A stretch of 64,000 nt of DNA from an uncultured Sphingobacteriaceae bacterium (GCA_946887045.1 CAMPKC010000013.1:27875-91874); one strand, 5' to 3'. Positions 37,901 to 45,989 are shown, numbered from the stretch's first letter. A program made the numbers and translations. Notes: generated by a model not told the origin, from the sequence alone.

Positions 37901-38707
37901 AAAGTTTTTTCGGGGGCGACCTGTGTCGATGAAACCGTGCAAACTATAATTGTAAATGCAGTGCCAGAAATTGAATTTACCTCTATTTCTTCCACATGTA
38001 TGGAAGAACCAGCCTTTCAATTAACTCAGGCGACAGAAAAGTTCGGCGTGCCGGGTCTGGGAACTTATAGTGGTGCGGGTGTTACTTCAGACGGCTTGTT
38101 TAATCCATCGCTCGCCGGACCCGGTAAGCATACAATAACTTATACTTATGTCTCTGATGCAGGCAATTGTACAGACTCAAAATCTCAGGATATCAGTGTT
38201 CATGCAAACCCTGTTACACGAGTTGAAAATGTAGAAATACTGTTAGGGGGAGAAATCGTACTGCCATCTATCGCTGCGGAAACAGGATTGATTTACCAAT
38301 GGAGCCCTTCGTCCTTTCTGTCAAAAGCCGATATTTTAAATCCTGTTGCTTCTCCTGAAGAAACTACCACTTATATTTTAACCGTTACTGATATAGTGAC
38401 GGGTTGTATAAATAAAGGGTCTGTTAAAGTTTTGGTAAACAAAATGCCCGAAGTGCCAAATACCTTCAGCCCTAACGGAGACGGTATTAATGATTTTTGG
38501 GTGATTGAAAATTTAGAAACTTATACAAACGTCACCGTTACTGTTTTTAACCGGAATGGAGAAAAGGTGTTTAGTTCCAATGGATATGCTTCTCCGTGGG
38601 ACGGAACATATAAAGGTAGCCAGCTCGCCACCGGGACGTATTATTATCTCATAGATCCCAAAAAAGGGCGCAACAAACTCTCTGGGTCTATTACGATCTT
38701 AAGATGA
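34994..38707 (+). CDS. Large T9SS-secreted surface protein with glycine-rich, PKD and gliding-type C-terminal domains
   Basis: The open frame extends to 34883, but TTG at 34994 gives a proper signal peptide (MKKLLLVFILISQSLHCLAQ). In numbering from 34883: a glycine-rich region with many GGGG runs (about 320-510), a DUF11-like domain (about 565-690), PKD-type domains (about 835-1030, WDFGDPGSG) and a C-terminal type B sorting domain starting at VPNTFSPNGDGINDFW (about 1191) and ending SGSITILR. Such proteins reach the surface through the type IX system and act in adhesion or matrix. It is embedded between thiH and thiF without a functional link. Confidence 0.85.
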   Translation: MKKLLLVFILISQSLHCLAQLCGTPGLDGSGNITGSINTYFPVAGDITLTAGSKTLKLAAVPPNDSYGNSFGTKPISAGDMLLIIQMQDASINSSNDNRYGSNNSASGPDNLGGTGFTDLGNSGVFEYAIATNAVPLSGGDVTFKGAGTGKGTVNSYYNAAETASRGKRTFQVVRVPQYSNLILSSDIKTPPFNGIAGGIIAFDVSGSMDFNNFTIDASARGFRGGYGPVGNSGGNITDVYMVPSSDTRSVGKGEGIAGTPRYMWDGFNQVVNPTEGLPGGSYGKGAPGNAGGGGNDHNAGGGGGGNGGQGGVGGDGTYTVGGSPNTFPNGGRPGSTTYTTLNPDITRMIMGGGGGGGDANNALNGVKGGVGGGIILINVGRIIGNGVILANGGDGAAGAQGNQPDGAGGGGAGGTVYIKVTNPDPAAVLTVEAKGGNGGNTRNDVGTNEHGPGGGGGGGLILFAMSPGNVNVNVNKGLAGKANSGGGTTHGAADGTDGKSLPYLISDLPAYLQGGGSGCYPQLTTILSEVTPAIFKYPGSEVVYIIKATNYPNGGNAGGVHIEAQLPPGISFKSATVTYTGDSGGPVIISNLGTFSKPLFGDFNISPGDDVIITIKAEVDCGTMPSTYNAGAQSLYLDPSRTISDPNRRITSVVNAFPGSKTNYETGSLGAVPGANFDGDNSVNDDVIVKTASPLTNNAISIAGDPVKFCVNTIGDLVDPAVIVGTIPSGDTGFYTYQWQSSRDNVNFIDIASATSKDFDPPSISVTTFYRRTVSSSACVPSLKSNVIKVLVAVVPVADFETPEFCLNDGTATFTNKSLIADGTESQLTYIWDFGDPGSGSSNTSAQTNGSHVYSSQRVYNITLTVTSKDGCKATKVQSFTVNGSIPKADFTVKNSTELCSVNPVEFVDEAKVDFGEVTRIEWYYDFINNPAEVEIDDNPGLRASPKAYSHKYPTFNAPVSKTYEVRMKVFSGATCVDETVQTIIVNAVPEIEFTSISSTCMEEPAFQLTQATEKFGVPGLGTYSGAGVTSDGLFNPSLAGPGKHTITYTYVSDAGNCTDSKSQDISVHANPVTRVENVEILLGGEIVLPSIAAETGLIYQWSPSSFLSKADILNPVASPEETTTYILTVTDIVTGCINKGSVKVLVNKMPEVPNTFSPNGDGINDFWVIENLETYTNVTVTVFNRNGEKVFSSNGYASPWDGTYKGSQLATGTYYYLIDPKKGRNKLSGSITILR

Positions 38708-38745
38708 GTTTGCCTGGCCATGTGCATTGGCAATAGAATATTAAA

Positions 38746-39807
38746 ATGAGTCTCTCAAAAGAAGAATTACAACGATATAGCCGCCATATTTTAATGGAGG
38801 AATTTGGCGAGGAAGCCCAGCAAAAATTAAAAAATGCAAAGGTGCTGGTTGTTGGCGCGGGAGGACTGGGGTGTCCCTGCCTGCTTTATCTGACTGCGGC
38901 GGGCGTGGGACTTTTAGGTATCGCGGATGATGATGTTGTGAGTATTTCGAATTTACAGCGCCAGGTGCTTTTTAACACTGAAGATGTTGGCCAGGCCAAG
39001 GCAGAAATCGCAAAAAAGCATCTTAATCGCAAAAATCCATTAATTCAAATCGATATTCATCCGCGCATTACAAAAGACAATGTTTTTGATATCCTGGCTG
39101 CTTATGATTTAGTTATCGATGGCTCAGATAATTTCAGCACACGCTATTTATTAAATGATGCCTGCGTAATTACAGGTAAACCATATATATATGGCGCCTT
39201 GTTTAAGTTCGAAGGGCAGGTAAGTACGTTTAATTATAAGCAGGGGCCAAGCTATCGTTGTTTGTACCCCGAAGCGCCCGGGGCGGGCGAAGTACCTGCT
39301 TGCGGCGAAGCTGGAGTTTTAGGTGTATTGCCCGGAATTATTGGAACATGGCAGGCTACAGAAGCGATTAAAGTGATTACAGGTGTCGGAGAACCTTTAA
39401 GCGGCAAACTTTTAATTATAAATCTTCTTACAAACGATCTCAATATTTTGGGTTTTAAAGTAAATCAGTTAAATAAGGAAATTAAAGAGTTAGGTTTTTA
39501 TGATGAAGTTTGCGAAGTCGAACTAAATACAATTGATTATATGATGCTTAACCAATGGTTAGAAACGGAAGATATTCAATTGATCGATGTTCGGGAGGAG
39601 TATGAATTCGAAAGCTATAACATTGGAGGTGTTAACATTCCGATGGATGAATTGGAAGAAAAATTCTCAATTATACAGCCAGATAAAAAAACGGTTATAG
39701 TTTGTCAAACGGGAGCACGTTCGTTAAAGGCGCTTGAGTTTTTAAAAGCAAGCCTTCCGAAAACAGAGATTTATAATTTAAAAGGAGGGTTGCAAGCTTC
39801 TTTGTAA
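38746..39807 (+). CDS. thiF: ThiF/MoeB-type adenylyltransferase with rhodanese domain
   Basis: The 353-residue protein has an E1-like domain (VLVVGAGGLGCP; SNLQRQVLFNTEDVGQ; VIDGSDNFSTRYLLNDAC) and a C-terminal rhodanese domain (about residues 255-353) with the active-site loop VIVCQTGARS. It should adenylate the C-terminus of ThiS and help deliver sulfur. One of the usual CxxC zinc pairs is visible only partially. The tie to thiS at the start of the cluster supports thiF over moeB. Confidence 0.85.
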   Translation: MSLSKEELQRYSRHILMEEFGEEAQQKLKNAKVLVVGAGGLGCPCLLYLTAAGVGLLGIADDDVVSISNLQRQVLFNTEDVGQAKAEIAKKHLNRKNPLIQIDIHPRITKDNVFDILAAYDLVIDGSDNFSTRYLLNDACVITGKPYIYGALFKFEGQVSTFNYKQGPSYRCLYPEAPGAGEVPACGEAGVLGVLPGIIGTWQATEAIKVITGVGEPLSGKLLIINLLTNDLNILGFKVNQLNKEIKELGFYDEVCEVELNTIDYMMLNQWLETEDIQLIDVREEYEFESYNIGGVNIPMDELEEKFSIIQPDKKTVIVCQTGARSLKALEFLKASLPKTEIYNLKGGLQASL

Positions 39808-39830
39808 TTGAAAGAAATATAAGCTTATTT

Positions 39831-40196
39831 ATGCAAGAACAAATAAAATTTTCTTTATCAGAAGAGTTTCCGAAGGAGGATATTGTTGATTTAGATACTT
39901 TGAAAAGGGAAATTAATTTAAACATCCAAGTAATTGGCGAGCTTCTGACAAGTTATCATTTTAAATCTCGCGGACGAGTGTTCGATGTTCGTGTTAACGA
40001 AAATTCAATAGAGATGATTAATTCACATATGGGAAAGTTCACTGTGAATTATACCATCGGTCAGTTTAATGCTTGCGCAGATGTGGATTTTACCGAAAAA
40101 GCGTCGATGGAAATGCTTATAGATGCCGATCTAATTAGTCGGAAAGCCATCGTTACAGGCGAATACATCCCCGAAAGGGAGCCGGACGAGTTTTAA
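39831..40196 (+). CDS. Hypothetical cytosolic protein, 121 aa
   Basis: This acidic protein (KFSLSEEFPKEDIVDLDTLK; FDVRVNENSIEMINSHMGKF) has predicted alternating helices and strands and no signal or membrane segment. It starts 23 bp after thiF and may be the last gene of the thiamin transcript. No family is recognised. Confidence 0.6.
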   Translation: MQEQIKFSLSEEFPKEDIVDLDTLKREINLNIQVIGELLTSYHFKSRGRVFDVRVNENSIEMINSHMGKFTVNYTIGQFNACADVDFTEKASMEMLIDADLISRKAIVTGEYIPEREPDEF

Positions 40197-40303
40197 TTAA
40201 GCCCTGAATAAGTGGGAAATCGCCTTAAGATCTTTTTATCACGGTGTTTTTTAGTTTTTTGAAAATAATTGGGAAAATTCATCTTTGCTTCATGTTCGCT
40301 TGT

Positions 40304-40347
40304 GTTCTTTGTATAAGAAATTAAACATAAACACACTAACAAAGAAC
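40304..40347 (+). repeat. 9-bp inverted repeat in the leader of the Ala/Lys-rich secreted protein gene
   Basis: GTTCTTTGT (40304-40312) and ACAAAGAAC (40339-40347) are perfect inverted copies flanking 26 nt; the right arm ends 4 bp before the ATG at 40352. It could fold in the 5' leader and hide the start, or be an operator. CATCTTTG (about 40280-40287) upstream is a plausible -7 element. Confidence 0.5.
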
Positions 40348-40351
40348 GAAT

Positions 40352-40993
40352 ATGAAAACTATAGCATTAACAACAGCAGCACTTTTATTTACGGCAGTAT
40401 CTTTTGCTCAAACAAACGAAAATGCAAAAAGTACTCATGGTGCGAAAGTGAGTTCAACAACTAAGTCGACTACGGACGCAGATATTAAAGGTGCAGAAGT
40501 AAGCAGTGTTGCTTCTTCGAAATCTCAGGCAGAGTTACACAGAAAAAATGATAAGTCTGCAGAAGCTAAATTGAAAAATGAGGTTTCAAAAACTACCGAG
40601 GCTCATAGCAATCATGGGGCAACCGTTAGTTCAACCGCAAAATCAGTGACAGATGCTGATATTAAAGGCGCGGAAGTAAGCAGTATTGCTTCTTCAAAAT
40701 CTCAGGCAGAATTGCACAGAAAAAATTCTGCAGAGGCTAAAGAGGAAAGGAAAGCTAAAAAAGATGAGCTTAAAGCATTAAGAGAAGATGCGAAAGCGGA
40801 AGCGAAACTTGGTAATGATGATGATGCAATAATCGATGTTAAAGCAAATGCAAAAGCAAAAAAAGATGCTCGTAAAGCAGATGCTAAAACTAATACCAGG
40901 GTAAAAGCCGGAGCGAAAGCAGGCGCCAATGTGGGAGTTGGACGTACCGGAGTTAAAACAAATGTTGGAGCCGGCTTAAAGCTGGGATTGTAA
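40352..40993 (+). CDS. Secreted Ala/Lys-rich repeat protein of unknown function
   Basis: The 213-residue precursor has a signal peptide (MKTIALTTAALLFTAVSFAQ). The body holds two copies of a 37-residue unit (each has TDADIKGAEVSS and SKSQAELHRKN) followed by a low-complexity K/A/E helix and a Gly-rich end (GVGRTGVKTNVGAGLKLGL). It is probably periplasmic. No named family is recognised. A strong terminator follows. Confidence 0.65.
   Translation: MKTIALTTAALLFTAVSFAQTNENAKSTHGAKVSSTTKSTTDADIKGAEVSSVASSKSQAELHRKNDKSAEAKLKNEVSKTTEAHSNHGATVSSTAKSVTDADIKGAEVSSIASSKSQAELHRKNSAEAKEERKAKKDELKALREDAKAEAKLGNDDDAIIDVKANAKAKKDARKADAKTNTRVKAGAKAGANVGVGRTGVKTNVGAGLKLGL
40439..40726 (+). repeat. Two 111-nt direct repeats inside a secreted protein gene
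   Basis: The units at 40439-40549 and 40616-40726 have exactly equal length and encode the same 37-residue motif. The middle and 3' parts are nearly identical in DNA (AAGCAGTRTTGCTTCTTC), and differences are mostly synonymous or conservative. This is an in-frame internal duplication. Confidence 0.8.
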
Positions 40994-41021
40994 TCCGCTA
41001 AACACAAACACACTTAGAAAC

Positions 41022-41052
41022 GTTTGCCTCTTAATTGAGGCAAACTTTCTTT
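41022..41052 (+). terminator. Intrinsic terminator after the Ala/Lys-rich protein gene
   Basis: GTTTGCCTC (41022-41030) pairs perfectly with GAGGCAAAC (41037-41045) around TTAATT and is followed by TTTCTTT. The next ATG lies 26 bp after the stem. Confidence 0.8.
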
Positions 41053-41070
41053 AATTTTACGAAAAATAAA

Positions 41071-41445
41071 ATGAGAAATTATTTAAGGGCTTTCGGGATA
41101 GGAATTTTGCTGGGGATGATGCCTTTTATTGTTTCTGCAAAAGACGGATTAGTAGAGGATGCAATTGCATTGAATTTTTCTTCATACCAGATGACTGTGG
41201 CGGACTCAATTCCACGAATCAAAACACAGGATGACAAAGACAAAGATTCGAAGAAAAAAGCAGAGGCGGATAAGTCGAAAGATCCAAATCAGGATCCAAA
41301 GACGGTTGATATTAAAACAAAGAGACCAAATATCAAAGAAGTACCAAAATCTCGTCCGAAGTTAAGACCTGGAGTTGTTACGGATAGAATTAAAGTGAAA
41401 CGGCCACCGGTGAGAGTTAATAAACCGATAAAGATTTTACGTTAA
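41071..41445 (+). CDS. Secreted basic protein of unknown function, 124 aa
   Basis: ATG at 41071 gives a signal peptide (MRNYLRAFGIGILLGMMPF, cleavage near VSA). A longer frame from TTG 41035 would run through the terminator stem and is rejected. The mature part is low-complexity: an Asp/Lys-rich stretch (DDKDKDSKKKAEADKSKDP) and a Pro/Arg/Lys-rich tail (RPKLRPGVVTDRIKVKRPP). It lies 20 bp before the barrel-like gene, so it could head that operon. Confidence 0.6.
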   Translation: MRNYLRAFGIGILLGMMPFIVSAKDGLVEDAIALNFSSYQMTVADSIPRIKTQDDKDKDSKKKAEADKSKDPNQDPKTVDIKTKRPNIKEVPKSRPKLRPGVVTDRIKVKRPPVRVNKPIKILR

Positions 41446-41465
41446 GTTGGAATATAATTAGAAAT

Positions 41466-42329
41466 ATGAAGCAATATCTATTTTTATTGATTGCATTGTT
41501 TTTGGTTGGATTTTCTGCACTTGCTCAAGAAACAACGCCCGCGGATACAGCCGAAACGCCAAAAACTAGTTTAAGTCTTGCATCAATTTATGCAAGCGAC
41601 GCTAATTACTACGGGCAAACTTCTGTAGACAGATTGCCTTATGTTCTGGCGAATGCCACACTTAACTTTCCAAGTGGTTTCTTCCTTTCCGCAGGAGCGT
41701 ATAAATTGATAAATATAGGGTCAGGAGTTTCGGGAATAGATTTATCTGCTGGATTTGATTTCAACCTAAGTAAAAATCTGTCGAGCAGTTTAAGTTTTAG
41801 CAGGTCGTTTTTTCCTGATAGCTCTTTGTTTCTTCAGTCGGCAAATTTAAATATGGCATCCGGGTCGTTAAACTATGATTGGCAATGGCTTAATACCGGT
41901 TTGTATGTTGATTATGCTATCGGAGATCAGAGTGCTTTATTCACGACATTTAATGTTTCCAAGTTGTTCGACTTAGGCGGTATTACCGCGAAGGACTATA
42001 TAAGTTTTGAGCCTTCTGTTGAAATTGTCGGAGGAACGCAGCGAATTACAACAACAGAGGAAGTTCCTCAAAGTGGTGGTGGCGGCGGAAGTGCTCTTGG
42101 GAGAATAATCAATCTACCCCGTAGAGAAAATCGTCCTCCACAGTATAGAGAAGTAGAATCAAATAGTTTTGATTTACTCTCCTATAATTTAAAGCTTCCG
42201 GTGGCTTATAACAGGGCCAATTACGCCGTCGAGGCAACTTACCAGGGATCAATATTGAGTAATAAAGTGGAAGGCGCATCGCAAAAGCCTCGTTCGTTTT
42301 TATATTTGGGTTTTTACTACATGTTTTAG
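41466..42329 (+). CDS. Secreted barrel-like protein of unknown function, 287 aa
   Basis: A signal peptide (MKQYLFLLIALFLVGFSALAQ) precedes alternating amphipathic strands (NATLNFPSGFFLSAGAYKL, LSSSLSFSRSFFPDSS) and the protein ends in FYYMF, the terminal aromatic expected of outer-membrane barrels. A Gly-rich loop (SGGGGGSALGRI) interrupts it. The response-regulator gene starts 3 bp after the stop, so it is probably co-transcribed with the two-component system. Confidence 0.65.
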   Translation: MKQYLFLLIALFLVGFSALAQETTPADTAETPKTSLSLASIYASDANYYGQTSVDRLPYVLANATLNFPSGFFLSAGAYKLINIGSGVSGIDLSAGFDFNLSKNLSSSLSFSRSFFPDSSLFLQSANLNMASGSLNYDWQWLNTGLYVDYAIGDQSALFTTFNVSKLFDLGGITAKDYISFEPSVEIVGGTQRITTTEEVPQSGGGGGSALGRIINLPRRENRPPQYREVESNSFDLLSYNLKLPVAYNRANYAVEATYQGSILSNKVEGASQKPRSFLYLGFYYMF

Positions 42330-42332
42330 GCA

Positions 42333-43010
42333 TTGAAAGTACTCTTAGTTGAAGATGAAAAAACACTGGCTTACGAAGTTGAAGCCTTTCTGAAAAAAGC
42401 ATTCTATATTTGTGATCTGGCACATACAGCCAGCCAGGGATTAGAGAAAATAGAATGCAATCTATATGATTTCATATTACTTGATTTAGGCCTTCCGGAT
42501 AAGGATGGACTTGTATTGCTCGAGCAGGCAAAGAAGTGTAATCCTGATGCTGCTTACATCATTCTTACTGCACGAGGAAACATTGAGGATCGAATCAAAG
42601 GTCTGGATTTAGGTGCCGATGATTATTTACCTAAGCCGTTTTCGCTGCTAGAGCTTCAATCCCGAATGCAGGCTATTTCCAGAAGAAAATCAGGAATAAA
42701 TAGCCAGCTACTCTCTCTGGGAGAGTTTAATGTGGATATCCAAAAACGAATTGTAAGTCATTCTGACAATGAAATAGAGCTTACCCGTAAAGAGTATGAT
42801 TTATTAAGTTATATGCTTTTGCATAAAAACAGGGTTTTAACCCGCTTACAGCTTAGTGAACACATTTGGGGTAGTTTTGTGGATGATGATTATGATTCTA
42901 ATTACATTGATGTTCATATAAAAAATATCAGAAAAAAATTAGGGGCTTACGGACCGATCGATTGGCTGGAAACAGTTAGGGGCGTAGGATATAAAATTAA
43001 AAAGTCTTGA
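42333..43010 (+). CDS. OmpR-family response regulator
   Basis: The 225-residue protein has a receiver domain (LLVEDEKTL; phosphoacceptor Asp51 in FILLDLGLPDKDG; switch Thr in ILTARG; Lys in YLPKPFS) and a winged-helix DNA-binding domain (ELTRKEYDLLSYMLLHKN, SNYIDVHIKNIRKKLG, TVRGVGYKI). The start is TTG at 42333. It overlaps the kinase start by 4 bp. Confidence 0.93.
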   Translation: MKVLLVEDEKTLAYEVEAFLKKAFYICDLAHTASQGLEKIECNLYDFILLDLGLPDKDGLVLLEQAKKCNPDAAYIILTARGNIEDRIKGLDLGADDYLPKPFSLLELQSRMQAISRRKSGINSQLLSLGEFNVDIQKRIVSHSDNEIELTRKEYDLLSYMLLHKNRVLTRLQLSEHIWGSFVDDDYDSNYIDVHIKNIRKKLGAYGPIDWLETVRGVGYKIKKS

Positions 43011-44344
43011 AACTTTCTACCAAGCTTACCCTTTTTGTTACGCTTTCCAAACTGGCGATTGTGCTGTTTTTTGTCCTTACATTACCTTATGTAGTGGATT
43101 ATATTGCCGCCCGCTATACCGATAATGTATTGCGCCAGCAGAAATCTAAAGTGCTTAAAGTAGTAACGCAAAACGGGGTAGACTTTTACCTTGAGGGGCA
43201 GGAAAGCTATGGAAGTTATACTTTGTTAAGAGAGGAGTACATTGCTCTCGAGCCCGTGGAGGATTCTGTAGTGATAGACACGATTGAAACAGCCGAGCGG
43301 GTGATCGAGCAGGATACACTAAGTTATCGTGTACTAAGTCATACATTTAAAGCAAAAGATCAAAATTATTTATTAGAGGTGGCAAAAGCGACCTCCACTA
43401 TGACCCAATATAGCAGACCCTTACAGAGGATCGCTCTTTATGTATTGTTAAGCCTTATTTTTATTACTCTTATCATTGATTTATTCTTTACCCATCACCT
43501 CATCAAACCGCTAAGCGCCATAATCAAAAGTAAGCTGATTAATCAAAAGTTTCCTTTTGCAAAACACCAGCAGGCGGTTCGAACCTCAACTTCAGATTTT
43601 CAATATCTTGATAGTTCGCTAATGCTTTTAATGGAGCAGATTAATGAAGCTTTTGAAAAAGAAAGAGAATTTACAGCCAATGCTTCACACGAATTAATGA
43701 CACCTATCGGCATTCTCCAGAATAAAATTGAGAATTTAATGGAGCATGAAGAAGTCAGCGATATGATTCAGCAACGACTTTCCGAAATGCTGAGGACATT
43801 AAGCCGTTTAAAGAAAATCGTGAACTCTTTATTGCTGATTTCCAGGATCGAAAATGAACAATTCGCCAAGTCAGAATCTGTAAATATCTATCAACTGCTT
43901 AAAGAGGTGATGGACGAAATAAGCCATAGGTTAGAGGAACACGAAATAAGTTTCGAAATGAAGCTTAATCCCGGTATTACATTTAGCTCTGCAAATCACG
44001 ACTTGTTATTTCAGCTGTTTTATAATTTGGTAAACAATGCCATACGGTACAATAAGCCACAGGGTAGTTTATCAATCAGCGATGAATATCAAAACGGAAA
44101 CTATAGTGTTCATATTAAGGATACCGGCATTGGAATCCCGGAAGAGGAAATACCCTTGATCTTTAACCGGTTTAAAAAAACTAATTTATTGCAAGCTGGA
44201 GGTTATGGTTTAGGTCTTTCCATCGTTAAAAGTATCGCTGTATATCATAATATTACCCTCAAAGTAAACTCTAAAGTGGATGAAGGAACTACGTTCTCCG
44301 TTATCTTCCCCAAAGGAAATATTTCTATCCCCCCTGATAAATAA
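43007..44344 (+). CDS. Sensor histidine kinase
   Basis: The 445-residue membrane kinase has two transmembrane helices (about residues 8-30 and 145-165) flanking a sensor domain of about 110 residues. The H-box is ANASHELMTPIGIL (His228); N-box LVNNAIRYN, G1 DTGIGIPEEE, F-box FNRFKK and G2 GGYGLGLSIVKS follow. The start is TTG (43007) within the regulator stop. The stimulus is unknown; the upstream barrel-like protein is a candidate partner or target. Confidence 0.92.
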   Translation: MKLSTKLTLFVTLSKLAIVLFFVLTLPYVVDYIAARYTDNVLRQQKSKVLKVVTQNGVDFYLEGQESYGSYTLLREEYIALEPVEDSVVIDTIETAERVIEQDTLSYRVLSHTFKAKDQNYLLEVAKATSTMTQYSRPLQRIALYVLLSLIFITLIIDLFFTHHLIKPLSAIIKSKLINQKFPFAKHQQAVRTSTSDFQYLDSSLMLLMEQINEAFEKEREFTANASHELMTPIGILQNKIENLMEHEEVSDMIQQRLSEMLRTLSRLKKIVNSLLLISRIENEQFAKSESVNIYQLLKEVMDEISHRLEEHEISFEMKLNPGITFSSANHDLLFQLFYNLVNNAIRYNKPQGSLSISDEYQNGNYSVHIKDTGIGIPEEEIPLIFNRFKKTNLLQAGGYGLGLSIVKSIAVYHNITLKVNSKVDEGTTFSVIFPKGNISIPPDK

Positions 44345-44354
44345 GCGAATGGAT

Positions 44355-44747
44355 TTATGGCTTTATTGCGGTTAATGTAATAGTTCTTCCATTGCTGAAT
44401 AAAACCAGCTTATCCTCGTCAAGATCTTTAATCGAATAAACGTCACTGTTTCTTCCAGCGGATGAGATGGTAGACAATGTTTCACCTTCTTCATCAAGTG
44501 TGTAAGTTCCCTGATCTGCGCCAATCCCTCCAGATGTGATGTAATGCCCGTCTTCTGTAAACTGAAATGTGGAGCTTAACAAAATGGCTTTTTTAAGAGA
44601 ATCGGTTAATTCAGTCTCGGTTTCAATATCACTAAGTTGCCATGTTTTTGCGATCTCTTTTTTAGCATCCCTGCCACAAGAAAATAATAGAGTTACAATT
44701 ACGGCCATGTAAAGCCAGGTTCTGCTAATGCTAATATGATTTTTCAT
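44355..44747 (-). CDS. Lipocalin-like lipoprotein of unknown function
   Basis: ATG at 44747 gives MKNHISISRTWLYMAVIVTL followed by a lipobox ending LLFSC, so the protein is a 130-residue lipoprotein; the longer frame to 44801 adds no meaningful sequence. The pattern KTWQLSDIETETELTDSLKK, FQFTEDGHYITSGG, GTYTLDEEGETLSTIS resembles lipocalin-like Bacteroidota proteins that bind hydrophobic ligands. Confidence 0.7.
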   Translation of the reverse strand: MKNHISISRTWLYMAVIVTLLFSCGRDAKKEIAKTWQLSDIETETELTDSLKKAILLSSTFQFTEDGHYITSGGIGADQGTYTLDEEGETLSTISSAGRNSDVYSIKDLDEDKLVLFSNGRTITLTAIKP

Positions 44748-44884
44748 GATAGATGATTTATGGTGAAACACCCATCTATCCGGTGTTGTTTGAAGGTGCA
44801 TCTGTTAATCGCTCAACAGTGTCGCGGCAGCCGTAAATGCCGGGAAAATTTGTCTCTAAATTATTTTCTCTTATTTTAGCTGTG

Positions 44885-45415
44885 ATGAGAAAACTAATCT
44901 TATTGGTAATAATCTTAAGCGTATGTTCAGTTAGTAAAGCACAAAAGCTTTCGCTTGAGCAATTAGATCAAATGCTTAATTCTTCTCTAGATGAGGCCGA
45001 AGAGAGTCTTTTTTTAATAGGCTATACTTTTGATTCAAAGGAGATGATCGCTGATACGGCTGGAGTGGTTTATAATTTCTCTAACAAGAAGAGAACGATC
45101 GGCACAGCGAAGCTTGTTTCAAAAGGAATTTTCAATAGCCAGACAAGTAAATCTTTCGTGAGATACACGACTTATGATCGTGGAGAGTTTCAAAAATTCA
45201 GGAATCAAATGGTAGAGTATCAGTTTATCAGAAGTAATACTGACGATATCAGTGAAAACTCCAATTATTCCAAAGCTAATCTGAAGGTGAATTTTGAGGT
45301 GACGACCGATGAATATGAGAATAAGACTTTTTTAATAACTCTTCAAAATCACAAAGCAGTCGTAGCAGAAAAGCTTCCTAAAAAGTTGAGTTTAAAAAAT
45401 ATTTTCAAGCAGTAG
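44885..45415 (+). CDS. Secreted protein of unknown function, 176 aa
   Basis: ATG 44885 gives the signal peptide MRKLILLVIILSVCSVSKAQ; the frame upstream to 44837 is spurious. The mature protein (LSLEQLDQMLNSSLDEAEES, then beta-rich segments such as VVYNFSNKKRTIGTAKLVS) has no recognised domain. It ends in a basic stretch (KLPKKLSLKNIFKQ). It stands alone. Confidence 0.65.
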   Translation: MRKLILLVIILSVCSVSKAQKLSLEQLDQMLNSSLDEAEESLFLIGYTFDSKEMIADTAGVVYNFSNKKRTIGTAKLVSKGIFNSQTSKSFVRYTTYDRGEFQKFRNQMVEYQFIRSNTDDISENSNYSKANLKVNFEVTTDEYENKTFLITLQNHKAVVAEKLPKKLSLKNIFKQ

Positions 45416-45467
45416 TTAGAAGATATGAAGCTAACTGTAAGTGGTCAGCATTCTGACGCATTCCGGA

Positions 45468-45902
45468 CTACAATTCCATAATATCTTCATTCCATAACTC
45501 CGGTTTCTCCTGAATGAAATCTTCCATCATTTTTATACATTCCGGTAAATTCAGGTCGATTACCTGTACCCCGTGCGCTTCCATAAATTCTTTTGCTCCG
45601 CTGAATGTTTTTGATTCGCCAACAATAACTTTTGGTATCTTAAACTGAACGATCGTGCCTGCACACATATAGCAGGGCATAAGAGTGGAGTAGATCACCG
45701 TATCGCGGTAACTGCCGATGCGCCCTGCATTGTTCAGGCAGTCCATTTCGCCATGCAGAATGGGATTATTTTCCTGAACCCGTTTATTATGTCCGCTGGC
45801 CACCAATTGTCCGTTTTTTACAAGAACAGAACCAATGGGAATGCCTCCTTCGACTAAACCTTTTTTTGCCTCGTCAATGGCTAATCGCATAAATTCATCC
45901 AT
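45468..45902 (-). CDS. Cytosine deaminase, yeast Fcy1-like
   Basis: The 144-residue zinc deaminase has HGEMDCLNN (zinc His and catalytic Glu) and PCYMCAGTIVQF (zinc cysteines). The opening EEAKKGLVEGGIPIGSVLV-type pattern (AIDEAKKGLVEGGIPIGS), GHNKRVQENNPILHGE, KVIVGESKTF and the C-terminal IQEKPELWNEDI align with fungal cytosine deaminase rather than TadA or guanine deaminase. It would convert cytosine to uracil in salvage. ATG at 45902 is preferred over the TTG two codons upstream. Confidence 0.78.
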   Translation of the reverse strand: MDEFMRLAIDEAKKGLVEGGIPIGSVLVKNGQLVASGHNKRVQENNPILHGEMDCLNNAGRIGSYRDTVIYSTLMPCYMCAGTIVQFKIPKVIVGESKTFSGAKEFMEAHGVQVIDLNLPECIKMMEDFIQEKPELWNEDIMEL

Positions 45903-45989
45903 TCGCAAACATAATTAAAACCCGGGCTTTTATTCAAACTTCTAAATAATGCAATTGTTGCTCTATTTATATTATAAACATCAGCGAAA

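Noticed and set aside
41035..41070. Upstream TTG start for the 124-aa secreted protein
   Set aside because: It would translate through a terminator stem and destroy the signal peptide start; ATG 41071 is much better.
44837..44884. Upstream extension of the 176-aa secreted protein
   Set aside because: ATG 44885 gives a standard signal peptide; the extension adds a second hydrophobic stretch with no support.
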